A DNA stretch of 64,000 nt from Phycisphaerales bacterium. GTDB lineage: Bacteria > Planctomycetota > Phycisphaerae > Phycisphaerales > UBA1924. Location: positions 1 to 64,000 of the forward strand of contig JANQQZ010000133.1 in assembly GCA_028284805.1 (NCBI GenBank). The letters are read 5' to 3'. This document shows positions 30,657 through 41,379 of this stretch, piece by piece (position 1 is the first letter of the stretch; each line of letters opens with the position of its first letter). The notes under the pieces were generated by a model. It was given only the letters and a program-made list of their open reading frames with translations. It did not search any database and was not told the DNA's origin. The position numbers and the translations under genes are program-made.

Positions 30657-31759
30657 GCGCTGTCTCGCGCGTCGCGTGACGCGCGCTCGAGCGTCTTCTT
30701 CTCACGGCTCGTGAGGCTGTGGAGGCCCTTCTCGTTGACCTTGGCGAGGATGCGGTCGACGTCCTGCTGCGAGGGCGCCTTGCCGCGTGGGCCGCGGGGC
30801 TGACGGCTGTTCTTGGGTGACGGCCCGATGCCGAAGTCAAGGAAGCCTCGGAGCAGATGCTGATTCCGGATGAAGTAGAAACCGGCAATGGCACCGCCCA
30901 GGTGTGCCGCGTCGCCCCCCGCGTTGCTCCCGCCCCTCAGGAGGTTGAAGGTAGCGAGCGCGACGTACCCGTAGGCGAGCCAGGACATCTTGAGCGGGAT
31001 CGGCGGGAAGAGCAGCATCACCCGCATGTCCGGAGCGATGCGCGCGCACGCCACGATCACGCCAAAGACCCCGGCCGAGGCACCGATCAGAGGCGTCCCC
31101 ATCGTCGTCATCCCGAGGGTGCCCGGGAGCGGAACGTTGAGCGCGCTCAGCCCAGCGAAGAGCAGATAGAGCAGCCCGCCGCCGATACCACAGATCAAGT
31201 AGTACGACAGATACTTCTTCCGCCCAAGGTACTGCTCGACCATGCCCCCGAAGATGAAGAGGCCGAACATGTTGAAGAACAGGTGCGTGATGTCGGCGTG
31301 CAGGAACTGAAACGTCACGACGCGCCAGACCTCCAGCGCCCGGAAGCCCTTCAGCAAAGAGAAATGCCCCCAGCCGTTCAGCGGGTGCCAGCTTCGGTAG
31401 TACTGCACCGCCGGATACACGGTCCCGTCGGCACCGACCGCGGCGATGGCCTGATTCGTTTCCGGATCGACCAGCGGGCGCGGCCAGGACGCACCAATCG
31501 GAACGTTGGGCGGTCTGGGCGTGTCAGCCGGCACCGCGCGGGCCGCGACATCGGCTGAGATCGTCTCCGGAATCACGCTGAGATCCGCGATATCCACCAC
31601 GGGCAGCCGCGCATCGACGACAAAGACCAACACGTTGATGATGATCAGCCAGCTCGTAACCGAGAGCTGTTTCGGTCGGAAGCTGACCCGTCCGAGACCG
31701 ATCCCACCGCCTCCGCCCCCGCGTCGGTCGTCGTAGTAATCGCGGTCGTGGATGCCCAT
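30653..31759 (-). CDS. Rhomboid intramembrane serine protease
   Basis: HADITHLFFNMFGLFIFG, GASAGVFGVIVA (catalytic Ser), DAAHLGGAIAGF (catalytic His). Confidence 0.94.
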   Translation of the reverse strand: MGIHDRDYYDDRRGGGGGGIGLGRVSFRPKQLSVTSWLIIINVLVFVVDARLPVVDIADLSVIPETISADVAARAVPADTPRPPNVPIGASWPRPLVDPETNQAIAAVGADGTVYPAVQYYRSWHPLNGWGHFSLLKGFRALEVWRVVTFQFLHADITHLFFNMFGLFIFGGMVEQYLGRKKYLSYYLICGIGGGLLYLLFAGLSALNVPLPGTLGMTTMGTPLIGASAGVFGVIVACARIAPDMRVMLLFPPIPLKMSWLAYGYVALATFNLLRGGSNAGGDAAHLGGAIAGFYFIRNQHLLRGFLDFGIGPSPKNSRQPRGPRGKAPSQQDVDRILAKVNEKGLHSLTSREKKTLERASRDARDSA

Positions 31760-31805
31760 GCGGCGTGTTGCTCCGTCGGTGGTGCGAGCCCGGTCCCCTG
31801 GGACT

Positions 31806-32771
31806 CTAGTGGTCGGTGCCCGCGGCCGAGGCCCGGTCGAGCACGCGGCGCTCTTCTTCCGAAAGGCTCTCCAGCCCTTGCTCACTGATCTTGCTCAGGA
31901 TCCGATCTACCTCCTGCCCGTCCGGCGGGCCCTCGGTGTCTGTGATCTCGGCAGGATCGGGCACGGGAGTCCATTCTGTGTCGCCAACGCCCAGGAACCG
32001 GGCCCGGGCGACTTCTTGCCAGCTGACGAACGCGCCGATGATCGCGATGCCGAGCAGCGCGGTCTCGTTGGCGACCAGCCCCACGGCAGCGAGGACCGCC
32101 GCAGCAATCAGCCCCACCACGCCGGAGAGCCGCGCGCCCTGGGTTTCGCCTCGGAGCCTCCACGCGGCGGCCTGCACGAGCCGACCCGCGTCGAGCGGGG
32201 GCATGGGCACGAGTAGGTTGAACGCCAGAAGCATGAGGTTGTTGGCGTGCAGCGACCAGACGAGCCATGCGCCGAGCCCCTCGGTCAGGGCCGCACGCGC
32301 GGCGTCCTGGTACCCGAACGGCGCGAAGAAGACCAGCTCCCACGAGCCCGTCATCCATAGCACCAGGGCAGCGAGCGGAGCGAGCAGCAGCAGGTTCACA
32401 AAGGGCCCCGCGGCGGCGATGCGCACGAGCTGACCGGCGCGCTCCGGCTGGTCGCCGTGGTCCAGCCCACCAAGCGGCCAGAGCACCAGACGGTCGTGCA
32501 AGACTCCGGCGCGCCGCGCCGCCAGAGCATGACCGAGCTCGTGCATGAACACCAGCAGCACCAACCCGACCAGCCCGGCGATCTGGAACACGAGCCCAGC
32601 CTGCTCGGTTTGGATCGACTGAATGAGGCGCACCGCGACGAAGACCAAGAGCACAAGGTGCACACGCACCACTAGCCCGGGCAGACGCGCGACCGGCAGG
32701 GACCATGTCAGCGGGTTCTCGCCGTCCCCGAAGACTCGTCCGAGCCAGGATGTACGCCGCGGCTCATTCAC
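31806..32771 (-). CDS. Site-2-protease-like M50 intramembrane metallopeptidase
   Basis: VFMHELGHALAARRAGV (HExxH in TM) and LLVPMPPLDAGRL second motif. Confidence 0.92.
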   Translation of the reverse strand: MNEPRRTSWLGRVFGDGENPLTWSLPVARLPGLVVRVHLVLLVFVAVRLIQSIQTEQAGLVFQIAGLVGLVLLVFMHELGHALAARRAGVLHDRLVLWPLGGLDHGDQPERAGQLVRIAAAGPFVNLLLLAPLAALVLWMTGSWELVFFAPFGYQDAARAALTEGLGAWLVWSLHANNLMLLAFNLLVPMPPLDAGRLVQAAAWRLRGETQGARLSGVVGLIAAAVLAAVGLVANETALLGIAIIGAFVSWQEVARARFLGVGDTEWTPVPDPAEITDTEGPPDGQEVDRILSKISEQGLESLSEEERRVLDRASAAGTDH

Positions 32772-33349
32772 GTTCCGGGCCCGGGATCAGTCAGAACGTC
32801 GGGCGGGAGCACGCCCCGGATGACCGCGAGCGCGAGCGCGGTGAGCGACTTGCCGTCCATGATCTCGCCGCGATCGATCATGCCCCGGATCTCGCCGATG
32901 CTCACCCTCACAACCTCGATGTCCTCATCGTCCTCGGGCGAGGGCTCGGTGTACCCGAGATCGGTCGCGACGAACGCGTGCATCAGCTCGTTGCTCATGC
33001 CCGGCGACGTGTAGAACCGCCCGAGGGCCGTGACCGTTGCGGCCTGGTAGCCGGTTTCCTCTTCCAACTCGCGCGCAGCGCACCCGAAGGGGTTCTCGTG
33101 AGGCTCGAGCGTGCCGGCGGGCAGCTCGAGCACGCGTTCCCCCGGGGCGTGCCTGAGCTGCCTGACGAAGAGCAGCGCGTCCCCGGTGTCCTCACGGAGA
33201 ATCGGCACGAGGATGACCGCGCCGGGGTGACGCACGATCTCTCGCTCGATCGGGCGACCCGATCGTCCGGTGGTCGTCATCACGGCGAAGTCGAACTTTC
33301 GCCCGCGGTGGATCAATCGTTCCGGAGGGGTGGACTGCTGCTCGCCCAT
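32768..33349 (-). CDS. NUDIX hydrolase (ADP-ribose pyrophosphatase-like)
   Basis: ELPAGTLEPHENPFGCAARELEEETGYQA Nudix box (slightly variant). Confidence 0.9.
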   Translation of the reverse strand: MGEQQSTPPERLIHRGRKFDFAVMTTTGRSGRPIEREIVRHPGAVILVPILREDTGDALLFVRQLRHAPGERVLELPAGTLEPHENPFGCAARELEEETGYQAATVTALGRFYTSPGMSNELMHAFVATDLGYTEPSPEDDEDIEVVRVSIGEIRGMIDRGEIMDGKSLTALALAVIRGVLPPDVLTDPGPGT

Positions 33350-33364
33350 GGTCAGAATCGTACC

Positions 33365-34138
33365 GTGCCGGATCCGCAAGCCCATTCTGACGCCGTGATT
33401 CGCCTGCGGGGGCTTCGGAAGTCATTCGATGGGACGCCCGTGCTGCAGGGCGTCGATCTGGATCTGCCCAGCGGCAAGACCACCGTCGTCGTCGGCCCCT
33501 CCGGCTGCGGAAAGTCGGTCATGCTCAAGCACATCGTCGGGCTGCTCCGCCCCGATTCGGGTGAGGTCTGGTTCCACGACACCCGGATCGACACCCTGCC
33601 CGAACGCCGGCTCGGCCCGATCCGAACACGGATCGGCTTTCTGTTCCAGCTCTCGGCACTGTTCGACTCGCTCACCGTGGGCGAGAACCTCGCGTTCCCG
33701 CTTCGCGAGAACCGTACCCATTCGGGCGCGGGCTTCGAAGACCGGGTCCGCGAGGCGCTGGAGATGGTCGACATGGCCGGCAGCGAACACAAGCTCCCCG
33801 CCGAGCTCTCGGGCGGGCAGAAGAAGCGGGTCGCGCTCGCCCGCGCGATCATGCTCGAGCCCGAGGTGGTGCTCTACGACGAGCCGACCACCGGGCTCGA
33901 CCCCGAGCGGGCCAAGGGGATCGACGATCTCGTGATCCGTCTCAAGGACAGGCTCGGGGTCACCGGGTTGGTTGTGACACACGACATCGTGAGCGCACGA
34001 CGCGTCGCCGATCGGATCGTGATGCTGGACCGAGGGCGTGTCATCGCGCAGGGGAGCTTCGAGGATTTGGTACGATCGGACGAGCCGCGGGTGCGGTCAT
34101 TCTTCGAGGCCGCCGGGCACGCGGCCTCCATCTCCTAG
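33365..34138 (+). CDS. mlaF: ABC transporter ATPase, MlaF-like
   Basis: Walker A GPSGCGKSVMLKHIVGLL; IGFLFQLSALFDSLTVGENLAFPLREN; signature LSGGQKKRVALARAI; followed by MlaD. Confidence 0.9.
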   Translation: MPDPQAHSDAVIRLRGLRKSFDGTPVLQGVDLDLPSGKTTVVVGPSGCGKSVMLKHIVGLLRPDSGEVWFHDTRIDTLPERRLGPIRTRIGFLFQLSALFDSLTVGENLAFPLRENRTHSGAGFEDRVREALEMVDMAGSEHKLPAELSGGQKKRVALARAIMLEPEVVLYDEPTTGLDPERAKGIDDLVIRLKDRLGVTGLVVTHDIVSARRVADRIVMLDRGRVIAQGSFEDLVRSDEPRVRSFFEAAGHAASIS

Positions 34139-34159
34139 GTGGCGGTTCAAGGAGGACGC

Positions 34160-35113
34160 ATGAAATCCACGGGACGCGACGTCTTGATCGGGCTGACCGC
34201 GGTCGGGGGGCTCCTGGTGCTGGCGTGGATGCTCATGCGCTTCGGCGAGCTCGCGGGCGTGGGCGTCCAGCACAGCCGCGTTGAGCTGCGCCTCGAGTCG
34301 GCACGAGGGATCTCCCCCGTCGCGCCGGTGACGTACCGCGGCGTGCGCATCGGCGACGTCACGGGCATCCGGCTCGCCGACGATGCCAGCGGCGATGCGC
34401 TCGTGAGCGTGCGCTACCGGGCAGACGCCTCGCTCCCGACCGAGTTCGATATCTTCCTGGACGCGAGCTTCGTGGGCGAGGCCAAGCTCGACATCGAGCC
34501 CCGCGAGACCTGGGACGGGTCGTTCGCTCCGGGCGAGGGCGAGGAGTACGCGGTCGCGGTCCGCTCGCTCACCTCCGTGCTCCAGAGCGAGGTCGTCGGA
34601 CGTCTCGACCAGCTCAGCCAGACCGCCGACCGCATCGACACGCTTGCCGAGACGTACACGGATGTCGGCGAGCGGCTGGCCGGCGTGCTCGACAGCGACG
34701 AGCCGGGCGAGCGCGACCTAAGGGCGACACTGGAGCGCATCGAGGGTGTGCTGACGCAGGCCGAGGCCTGGCTCGACGAGGGGGCCCTGCTCTCCGACAC
34801 ACGCGACGCGATCGGACGATTCGAAGAAGCAGCGCAGGTCATCAGCGACGAGACGCGGGCGATCCGCGAGCGGACCGAGACCACGCTCGATGCCGCCGAC
34901 CGGGCCCTGCTCACGATCGACGAGGCCGGCGGTGAGGTCAACGAGCTCGTCGCCCGGATGAACCGGGGCGAGGGCACCCTCGGACAGCTCGCGACCAACC
35001 CCGATCTGTTCAACTCGCTCAACGCCGTCGTCGAAGAGCTGCGCACGCTGCTCCAGGACGCACGGCTCCTTATCGAGAAGTACCGTGATGAAGGCGTCCC
35101 GATCAACCTCTAA
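34160..35113 (+). CDS. mlaD: MlaD/MCE family lipid-binding protein
   Basis: N-terminal TM then MCE domain (VTYRGVRIGDVTGIRL) and coiled-coil. Confidence 0.88.
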   Translation: MKSTGRDVLIGLTAVGGLLVLAWMLMRFGELAGVGVQHSRVELRLESARGISPVAPVTYRGVRIGDVTGIRLADDASGDALVSVRYRADASLPTEFDIFLDASFVGEAKLDIEPRETWDGSFAPGEGEEYAVAVRSLTSVLQSEVVGRLDQLSQTADRIDTLAETYTDVGERLAGVLDSDEPGERDLRATLERIEGVLTQAEAWLDEGALLSDTRDAIGRFEEAAQVISDETRAIRERTETTLDAADRALLTIDEAGGEVNELVARMNRGEGTLGQLATNPDLFNSLNAVVEELRTLLQDARLLIEKYRDEGVPINL

Positions 35114-35122
35114 ACAAACTGC

Positions 35123-35151
35123 TTGACCCCAGGCATTTTGTTTGGTAAATT
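35123..35151 (+). promoter_or_regulatory. Sigma70-like promoter TTGACC-N17-TAAATT for Y-family polymerase; predicted leaderless
   Basis: -35 TTGACC 35123-35128, 17-bp spacer, -10 TAAATT 35146-35151, ATG six nt later at 35158. Confidence 0.75.
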
Positions 35152-35157
35152 ATCGGA

Positions 35158-36384
35158 ATGGTGCTGTTCATTGACATGAACGCGTTCTTCGCGTCGGTGG
35201 AGCAGCAGGACGCTCCGAGCCTGCGAGCCCGCCCCGTCGGCGTCACCCCGCTCAAGACCGACAAGACGTGCTGCATCGCCGTCAGCTACGAGGCTCGGGC
35301 CCACGGCGTGCGGACGGGGACGCCTGTATGGGAAGCCAAGCGGCTCTGCCCCGAGATCGCGCTGCGACCGGCGCGGGTCTCGCGATACATCGAGTGCCAC
35401 GAGCAGATCAAGGCGGCGATCGATCGTCACGTTCCCATCGAGGCAGTGTGCTCGGTCGATGAGTTCCGCTGCCGGCTCACGGGCTGGCAGGCCGATCTCG
35501 GCACCGCGATCCGGATCGCGGGTGATGTCCGCCACTCGATCCGTGCCGATGTGGGCGAGTCGCTCCGCTGCTCGATCGGTATCGCCCCGAACGCCATGCT
35601 CGGCAAGCTCGCCAGCGGCATGCAGAAGCCCGACGGGCTCACCGTCATCCGCACGCGCGACCTGCCCGGGATCCTGCTCGACCTCGAACTGACCGACTTC
35701 CCGGGCATCTCCGACCGGATGGCGCTGCGCCTGCGATCTCAGGGCATCACCACGACCCAGGGGCTGTGCAGCGCGTCACGCAAGCAGCTCCGGGCCGTCT
35801 GGGGAGGCGTGATCGGCGAGGACTGGTGGCACTGGCTGCGGGGCGAGGAGGCCGGGCGCGCGCACGGCCCGCGCCGATCGTTCGGCAACCAGCACGTGCT
35901 CGCCCCCGAGCTGCGCACGCCCGAGGGCAGCCGGGCCGTCGCGGTCAGGCTGCTGCACAAGGCCGCCGCCCGCCTGCGTTTCGAGAACGCCATGGCCCGG
36001 CAGCTGTCGCTCCAGGTCAGCGGCGAGCCCCGCCCCGATGGGCACCGCGACAGCGTCGCTCTCTCCTGCCGATTCACCCCCACCGCCGAGACGGGCGACC
36101 TGATGCACTGGCTTACCAAGCTCTGGGACAGCCGCCCGGGCATCGTCGCCAAGCGGATCACGGTCGTCCTGAGCGACCTCGTGCCGGTTGACGACGCGGG
36201 CGAATCGCTGTTCGACTCGGAGAACGCCCGCGGGCGCCTGGGCAAGGCGATGGATGCGATCAACCAGAAGATGGGGCACGCCTCGGTCTACTACGGCGCG
36301 ATGCACCACGCCAAGGACGCCGCGCCGAGGCGGATCGCGTTCCACAGCATCCCGGAGATGGCGTTGGCAGATACCGAAGTCTGA
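35158..36384 (+). CDS. Y-family DNA polymerase (DinB/UmuC-like)
   Basis: LFIDMNAFFASVEQQ, SVDEFRCRLTG catalytic DE, IGIAPNAMLGKLASGMQKPDG, thumb HhH region FPGISDRMALRL. Confidence 0.92.
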   Translation: MVLFIDMNAFFASVEQQDAPSLRARPVGVTPLKTDKTCCIAVSYEARAHGVRTGTPVWEAKRLCPEIALRPARVSRYIECHEQIKAAIDRHVPIEAVCSVDEFRCRLTGWQADLGTAIRIAGDVRHSIRADVGESLRCSIGIAPNAMLGKLASGMQKPDGLTVIRTRDLPGILLDLELTDFPGISDRMALRLRSQGITTTQGLCSASRKQLRAVWGGVIGEDWWHWLRGEEAGRAHGPRRSFGNQHVLAPELRTPEGSRAVAVRLLHKAAARLRFENAMARQLSLQVSGEPRPDGHRDSVALSCRFTPTAETGDLMHWLTKLWDSRPGIVAKRITVVLSDLVPVDDAGESLFDSENARGRLGKAMDAINQKMGHASVYYGAMHHAKDAAPRRIAFHSIPEMALADTEV

Positions 36385-37803
<1,419 letters not shown>

Positions 37804-37838
37804 CTAGGCTCTGCGCGGTTTCCCGACCGGAGGACGCC

Positions 37839-38540
37839 ATGGCGGGCGAGTCGTCGCAGTCGAGCGGGTTCACAACGAAGCTGGAACTGATCCGGGGCGA
37901 GCTGAACGCCCAGGGCCGTCGCGTAGTCGCGATCTGTGACGCGGCGTTCGAGGCCTTCTTCGACGACGACGGCGAGGCCGCGGGACGCGCGGCGGCTCTC
38001 GACGACGAGATCGATCGTGTCGACGTAGCGCTCGAACAGCAAGCGGTCATGCTGCTCTGCGACGCGGCCGGCGAGGCGAACGAACTCCCACCGAACCAGA
38101 TCCGTGAGGTCCTCGTTGTGGTCAAGGCCAACAACGAGCTCGAGCGGATCGCCGACTGCGCCGTGCACATCAGCGAACACGTGGCAAAGCGTTCCGGTGC
38201 CGAGATCCCCGAGACGTTCCGGGTGCTGTGCAACAGCGTGATCGGCATCGTCCGGGATGTCTGCCGATCGATTGAGCAGCGTGACCCAGACACGGCGAAG
38301 CTGGTCCTGCGCGCCGAAGACACCGTCCGCGGGTTCAAGAACGCGGTGCTCCGAGATGCCGAGCAGCGGATCGCGGCCGGCGAGATGGGGGTCGACACCG
38401 CCTTCCTGCTGCACGAGCTCGCCTCGTGCTGCGAGCACATCGCGGACCACTCGACGAACATCGCCGAGCAGGTGCTCTACGCGGTCACAGGCACGATCGT
38501 CCGCCACTGCGAGGCGGGCTGGATCGAGGTCAACCTGTAG
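37839..38540 (+). CDS. PhoU-family regulator
   Basis: Two PhoU helical repeats (NNELERIADCAVHISEHV; ELASCCEHIADHSTNIAEQV). Confidence 0.9.
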   Translation: MAGESSQSSGFTTKLELIRGELNAQGRRVVAICDAAFEAFFDDDGEAAGRAAALDDEIDRVDVALEQQAVMLLCDAAGEANELPPNQIREVLVVVKANNELERIADCAVHISEHVAKRSGAEIPETFRVLCNSVIGIVRDVCRSIEQRDPDTAKLVLRAEDTVRGFKNAVLRDAEQRIAAGEMGVDTAFLLHELASCCEHIADHSTNIAEQVLYAVTGTIVRHCEAGWIEVNL

Positions 38541-38592
38541 AGCAGTCCTTCGAGAAAGGCAGCTCAACGAAACCGGAGTGCGAGCGAGAGAA

Positions 38593-39732
38593 TCAGCTCG
38601 GCTTCGGTGCCTTGTAGAAGGGCAGCGGCACAACCTCGGCGTCGAGCATGGCCTTGCCCGTGTCGATCTGGAACTTGGTACCGATCTCGGTATGGGCGGT
38701 GCTGACCAACGCCATCGCGATCGAGCGGTCGAGGGTCGGGCTCTTGCACCCGCTCGTCACGACGCCCACGTGCTGCCCGTCGATCTTCACTGCCATCCCG
38801 TGCCGCGCGGTGCGCGGCCCGTCGATGGTGAGCCCGACGATGCGCTGCGCGGGCCCGCCGTTGTCGCGGGTCTCCAGCAGAGCCCGCTGCCCGACGAACG
38901 CCTCGCCGTCGCCCTCGGGGGCTTTGTCGAGGCTGATGGCAAAGTCAACGCCGCACGAGAGCGCGTTGATATCCTCACCGAGTTCGTTGCCGTAGAGCGG
39001 CATGCCGGCCTCGAGGCGGAGCGTGTCGCGAGCGCCGAGCCCGGCGGGCTTCATGAGCGCGTCGGCCTGCGCGGGGTCGACGTCCTTCATCAGCAGCTTG
39101 AGCGCCATACCCGTCGCGCCCGCGGGGAGGATGACCTCAACACCGTCCTCACCCGTGTAGCCCGTCCGGCTCACGATCAGCTTGATCACCAGCAGGTTCT
39201 TGACCACGAAACGGTACTTCTTGAGCGTGGGAACCTCCTTGGAGACCTGCGAGACCATCTCCATGACCCGCGGACCCTGGAGCGCGACCATCGCGGTCGA
39301 TTCGGTCTGATCGTCAAACTTGAGCGTGAACTCGTTGGCATCGATCAGCTGCTGGAGGTGGGCCTTGATCTTGTCTCGGTTGGCGGCGTTGACCACGACC
39401 ATGAACTCGTCGTCGTCGAGGCGGTAGACGATCACGTCGTCCTTGACGCCACCCGTCTCGTTGAGCATCAGCGAGTACCGGCACTGACCGTTCTGCATGT
39501 CGCTGATCTTCCGGCTGCACGCGAGTTCGAGAAGCTTGCGAGCGTGACGCCCCTGGAGCTTGAGGCGTCCCATGTGGGAGACATCGAAGACCCCGCCCGA
39601 GTTGCGGACCTGATTGTGCTCCTCGATGATGCCCGTGTAGGTCATTGGCATCGACCAGCCGGCGAAGTCGACCAACTTGGCGCCGTGCTCGTCGTGGAAC
39701 TTGTGGAGCGGCGTGTGCTTCAGATCGCCCAA
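38593..39732 (-). CDS. gcvT: Aminomethyltransferase (glycine cleavage T protein)
   Basis: LVDFAGWSMPMTY, FDVSHMGRLKLQG, RTGYTGEDGVEVILP, GARDTLRLEAGMPLYGNEL; TTG start presumed. Confidence 0.95.
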   Translation of the reverse strand: MGDLKHTPLHKFHDEHGAKLVDFAGWSMPMTYTGIIEEHNQVRNSGGVFDVSHMGRLKLQGRHARKLLELACSRKISDMQNGQCRYSLMLNETGGVKDDVIVYRLDDDEFMVVVNAANRDKIKAHLQQLIDANEFTLKFDDQTESTAMVALQGPRVMEMVSQVSKEVPTLKKYRFVVKNLLVIKLIVSRTGYTGEDGVEVILPAGATGMALKLLMKDVDPAQADALMKPAGLGARDTLRLEAGMPLYGNELGEDINALSCGVDFAISLDKAPEGDGEAFVGQRALLETRDNGGPAQRIVGLTIDGPRTARHGMAVKIDGQHVGVVTSGCKSPTLDRSIAMALVSTAHTEIGTKFQIDTGKAMLDAEVVPLPFYKAPKPS

Positions 39733-39761
39733 GGCGTTTCTCCAGAAGGGGTTCTGGGAAG

Positions 39762-40604
39762 TTACGCCGGCCAAGGAGCGTTGTCGAGGAGGCGGACGCC
39801 ATCGAGCACCCCCGCGGCGAGCACACGCAGCGGGCGGTCCGCCTCTCCGGCGGGCGGCATCAGAGATTCGGCGTCGCGGATCGTCGCGTACTCGATCTCG
39901 AACCCCGCCGAGCCCATCGTCGCGACCAAGACGCGTTCGGCCGCCTCCGGAGTGTTCTCTCGGCATGCCGCTTGGAACCCCTGCCAGATCGCGGCTGCCT
40001 TCGGGCGGGACTCAGGCGACAGGTGGGTGTTCCGGCTCGACATGGCCAAGCCGTCGGCCTCACGAACGGTCGCGCCGAGGAGGATCTCCGTATCGCGGCC
40101 CTGCTGGCGGCACATCGAGGCAACCACGCAGGCCTGCTGCCAGTCCTTCTCCCCGAAGACCGCGGCCGCGGGACGGCAGAGGTCGAACAGTCGGGACACC
40201 ACCCGACAGACGCCCGGGAAGTGCCCCGGGCGGAAGCGGTCCTCCAGCCCTGGCAATCGCCCGACTGGCGGGACCTCAGGCTCCGGGGCCGCGTCGGGGT
40301 CGTCGGGGGGGTAGACCTCCTCCGGGTCGGGGACGAAGGCGATATCGACGCCGTGCTCGCGAAGCGCACCGAGATCGGCATCCAGGGTCCGCGGGTAGTC
40401 CCGAAGGTCTGCGGGGTCGTTGAACTGCGCCGGGTTCACGAAAATCGAGACGGCAAGCGGCAGCCCGCGCGCACGCGCGTCGTCTCGCCCCCGGGCGACA
40501 AGCGAGAGGTGCCCTTCATGCAACGCACCCATCGTGGGCACGAGGACGCACCGGGCAGTGCCGAGTCGGTCTCGGAGGCCAGCAGTCTCGGTCAGCACGT
40601 CCAT
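39762..40604 (-). CDS. panC: Pantothenate synthetase
   Basis: VPTMGALHEGHLSLV, SIFVNPAQFN, FGEKDWQQ, MSSRNTHLSPE. Confidence 0.97.
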   Translation of the reverse strand: MDVLTETAGLRDRLGTARCVLVPTMGALHEGHLSLVARGRDDARARGLPLAVSIFVNPAQFNDPADLRDYPRTLDADLGALREHGVDIAFVPDPEEVYPPDDPDAAPEPEVPPVGRLPGLEDRFRPGHFPGVCRVVSRLFDLCRPAAAVFGEKDWQQACVVASMCRQQGRDTEILLGATVREADGLAMSSRNTHLSPESRPKAAAIWQGFQAACRENTPEAAERVLVATMGSAGFEIEYATIRDAESLMPPAGEADRPLRVLAAGVLDGVRLLDNAPWPA

Positions 40605-40635
40605 CCGTACAGGGTGGCCGGCGGGAGATCCGGAA

Positions 40636-40977
40636 TCAAGCGGCCAGGCCCGTGCTGATCCGGTGCCTGATCTCATCCAGAACGAACTGCCCTGGAGAGG
40701 GCTCGAAGCTCAACTCGAGATCGTACATGCTGTTGGTGTCGTACTCGCACCTCGACACGATGCCGACGATGACAACCGGTTCGGAGTCGATGCGATGCAA
40801 GACGGTCGCGACGCGCGTGCCGACGTAGCACATCCGTCGGGAGCGCAGCCAGAGACGTGACCGGCTGATCGATACCGACCGCGCTGACCATACAGGCCCT
40901 GGGCGGAGCTGCTCATCGAGGTCACACATCTCGAAATTGGCCGAGAAACGCCGGCCGCAGCTCGCGGGCTCGATCAT
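40636..40977 (-). CDS. PilZ-like domain protein (degenerate motif)
   Basis: RRFSANFEMC...ARSVSISRSRLWLRSRRMCYVGTRVA resembles a PilZ barrel; start by RBS ggaggg. Confidence 0.45.
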   Translation of the reverse strand: MIEPASCGRRFSANFEMCDLDEQLRPGPVWSARSVSISRSRLWLRSRRMCYVGTRVATVLHRIDSEPVVIVGIVSRCEYDTNSMYDLELSFEPSPGQFVLDEIRHRISTGLAA

Positions 40978-41070
40978 GCACCAGATCCCTCCGTGGGGCA
41001 GCGTCGGATTCGTTGAGGGCTGGAGCAAGGCGCGGCGGTGCGGCGGCAGCATCACGCCGCCGCGGAGGTG

Positions 41071-41349
41071 CTACCGAATCCCCAGCTTGACGCGCAGTCG
41101 GGTGAGCCCTGCCCGGGCGTAAGCGAAGAGTCCCTTCCGTCCTGAGCGGTCCGCGTGCTCTGGTTCGGTCTCGACGATCAGACCTTCCATTGCTGCGTAG
41201 CTTCTCGGACGATCGGTGTAGAGATCGTGCCCGCAGCGTCTGCAGCGGATTCGGGGGTTGCCATCGTCGCGGCTCACACGTGTGTCGCCGCAGCGTGGGC
41301 ACATCGGAACCAGCAGCCGCGCCGGGATCTCTCGCTCCAGTCCGACCAT
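41071..41349 (-). CDS. Small zinc-ribbon protein
   Basis: MCPRCGDTRVSRDDGNPRIRCRRCGHDL, two CxxC pairs. Confidence 0.6.
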   Translation of the reverse strand: MVGLEREIPARLLVPMCPRCGDTRVSRDDGNPRIRCRRCGHDLYTDRPRSYAAMEGLIVETEPEHADRSGRKGLFAYARAGLTRLRVKLGIR

Positions 41350-41379
41350 GTGCGCAGCCTAGCAGGCTCGGGCATTGAC

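Noticed and set aside
31798-31810. TAGAGT overlapping the S2P stop codon as rhomboid promoter
   Set aside because: ~45 nt from the start, coincides with a TAG stop, no -35; not distinguishable from chance
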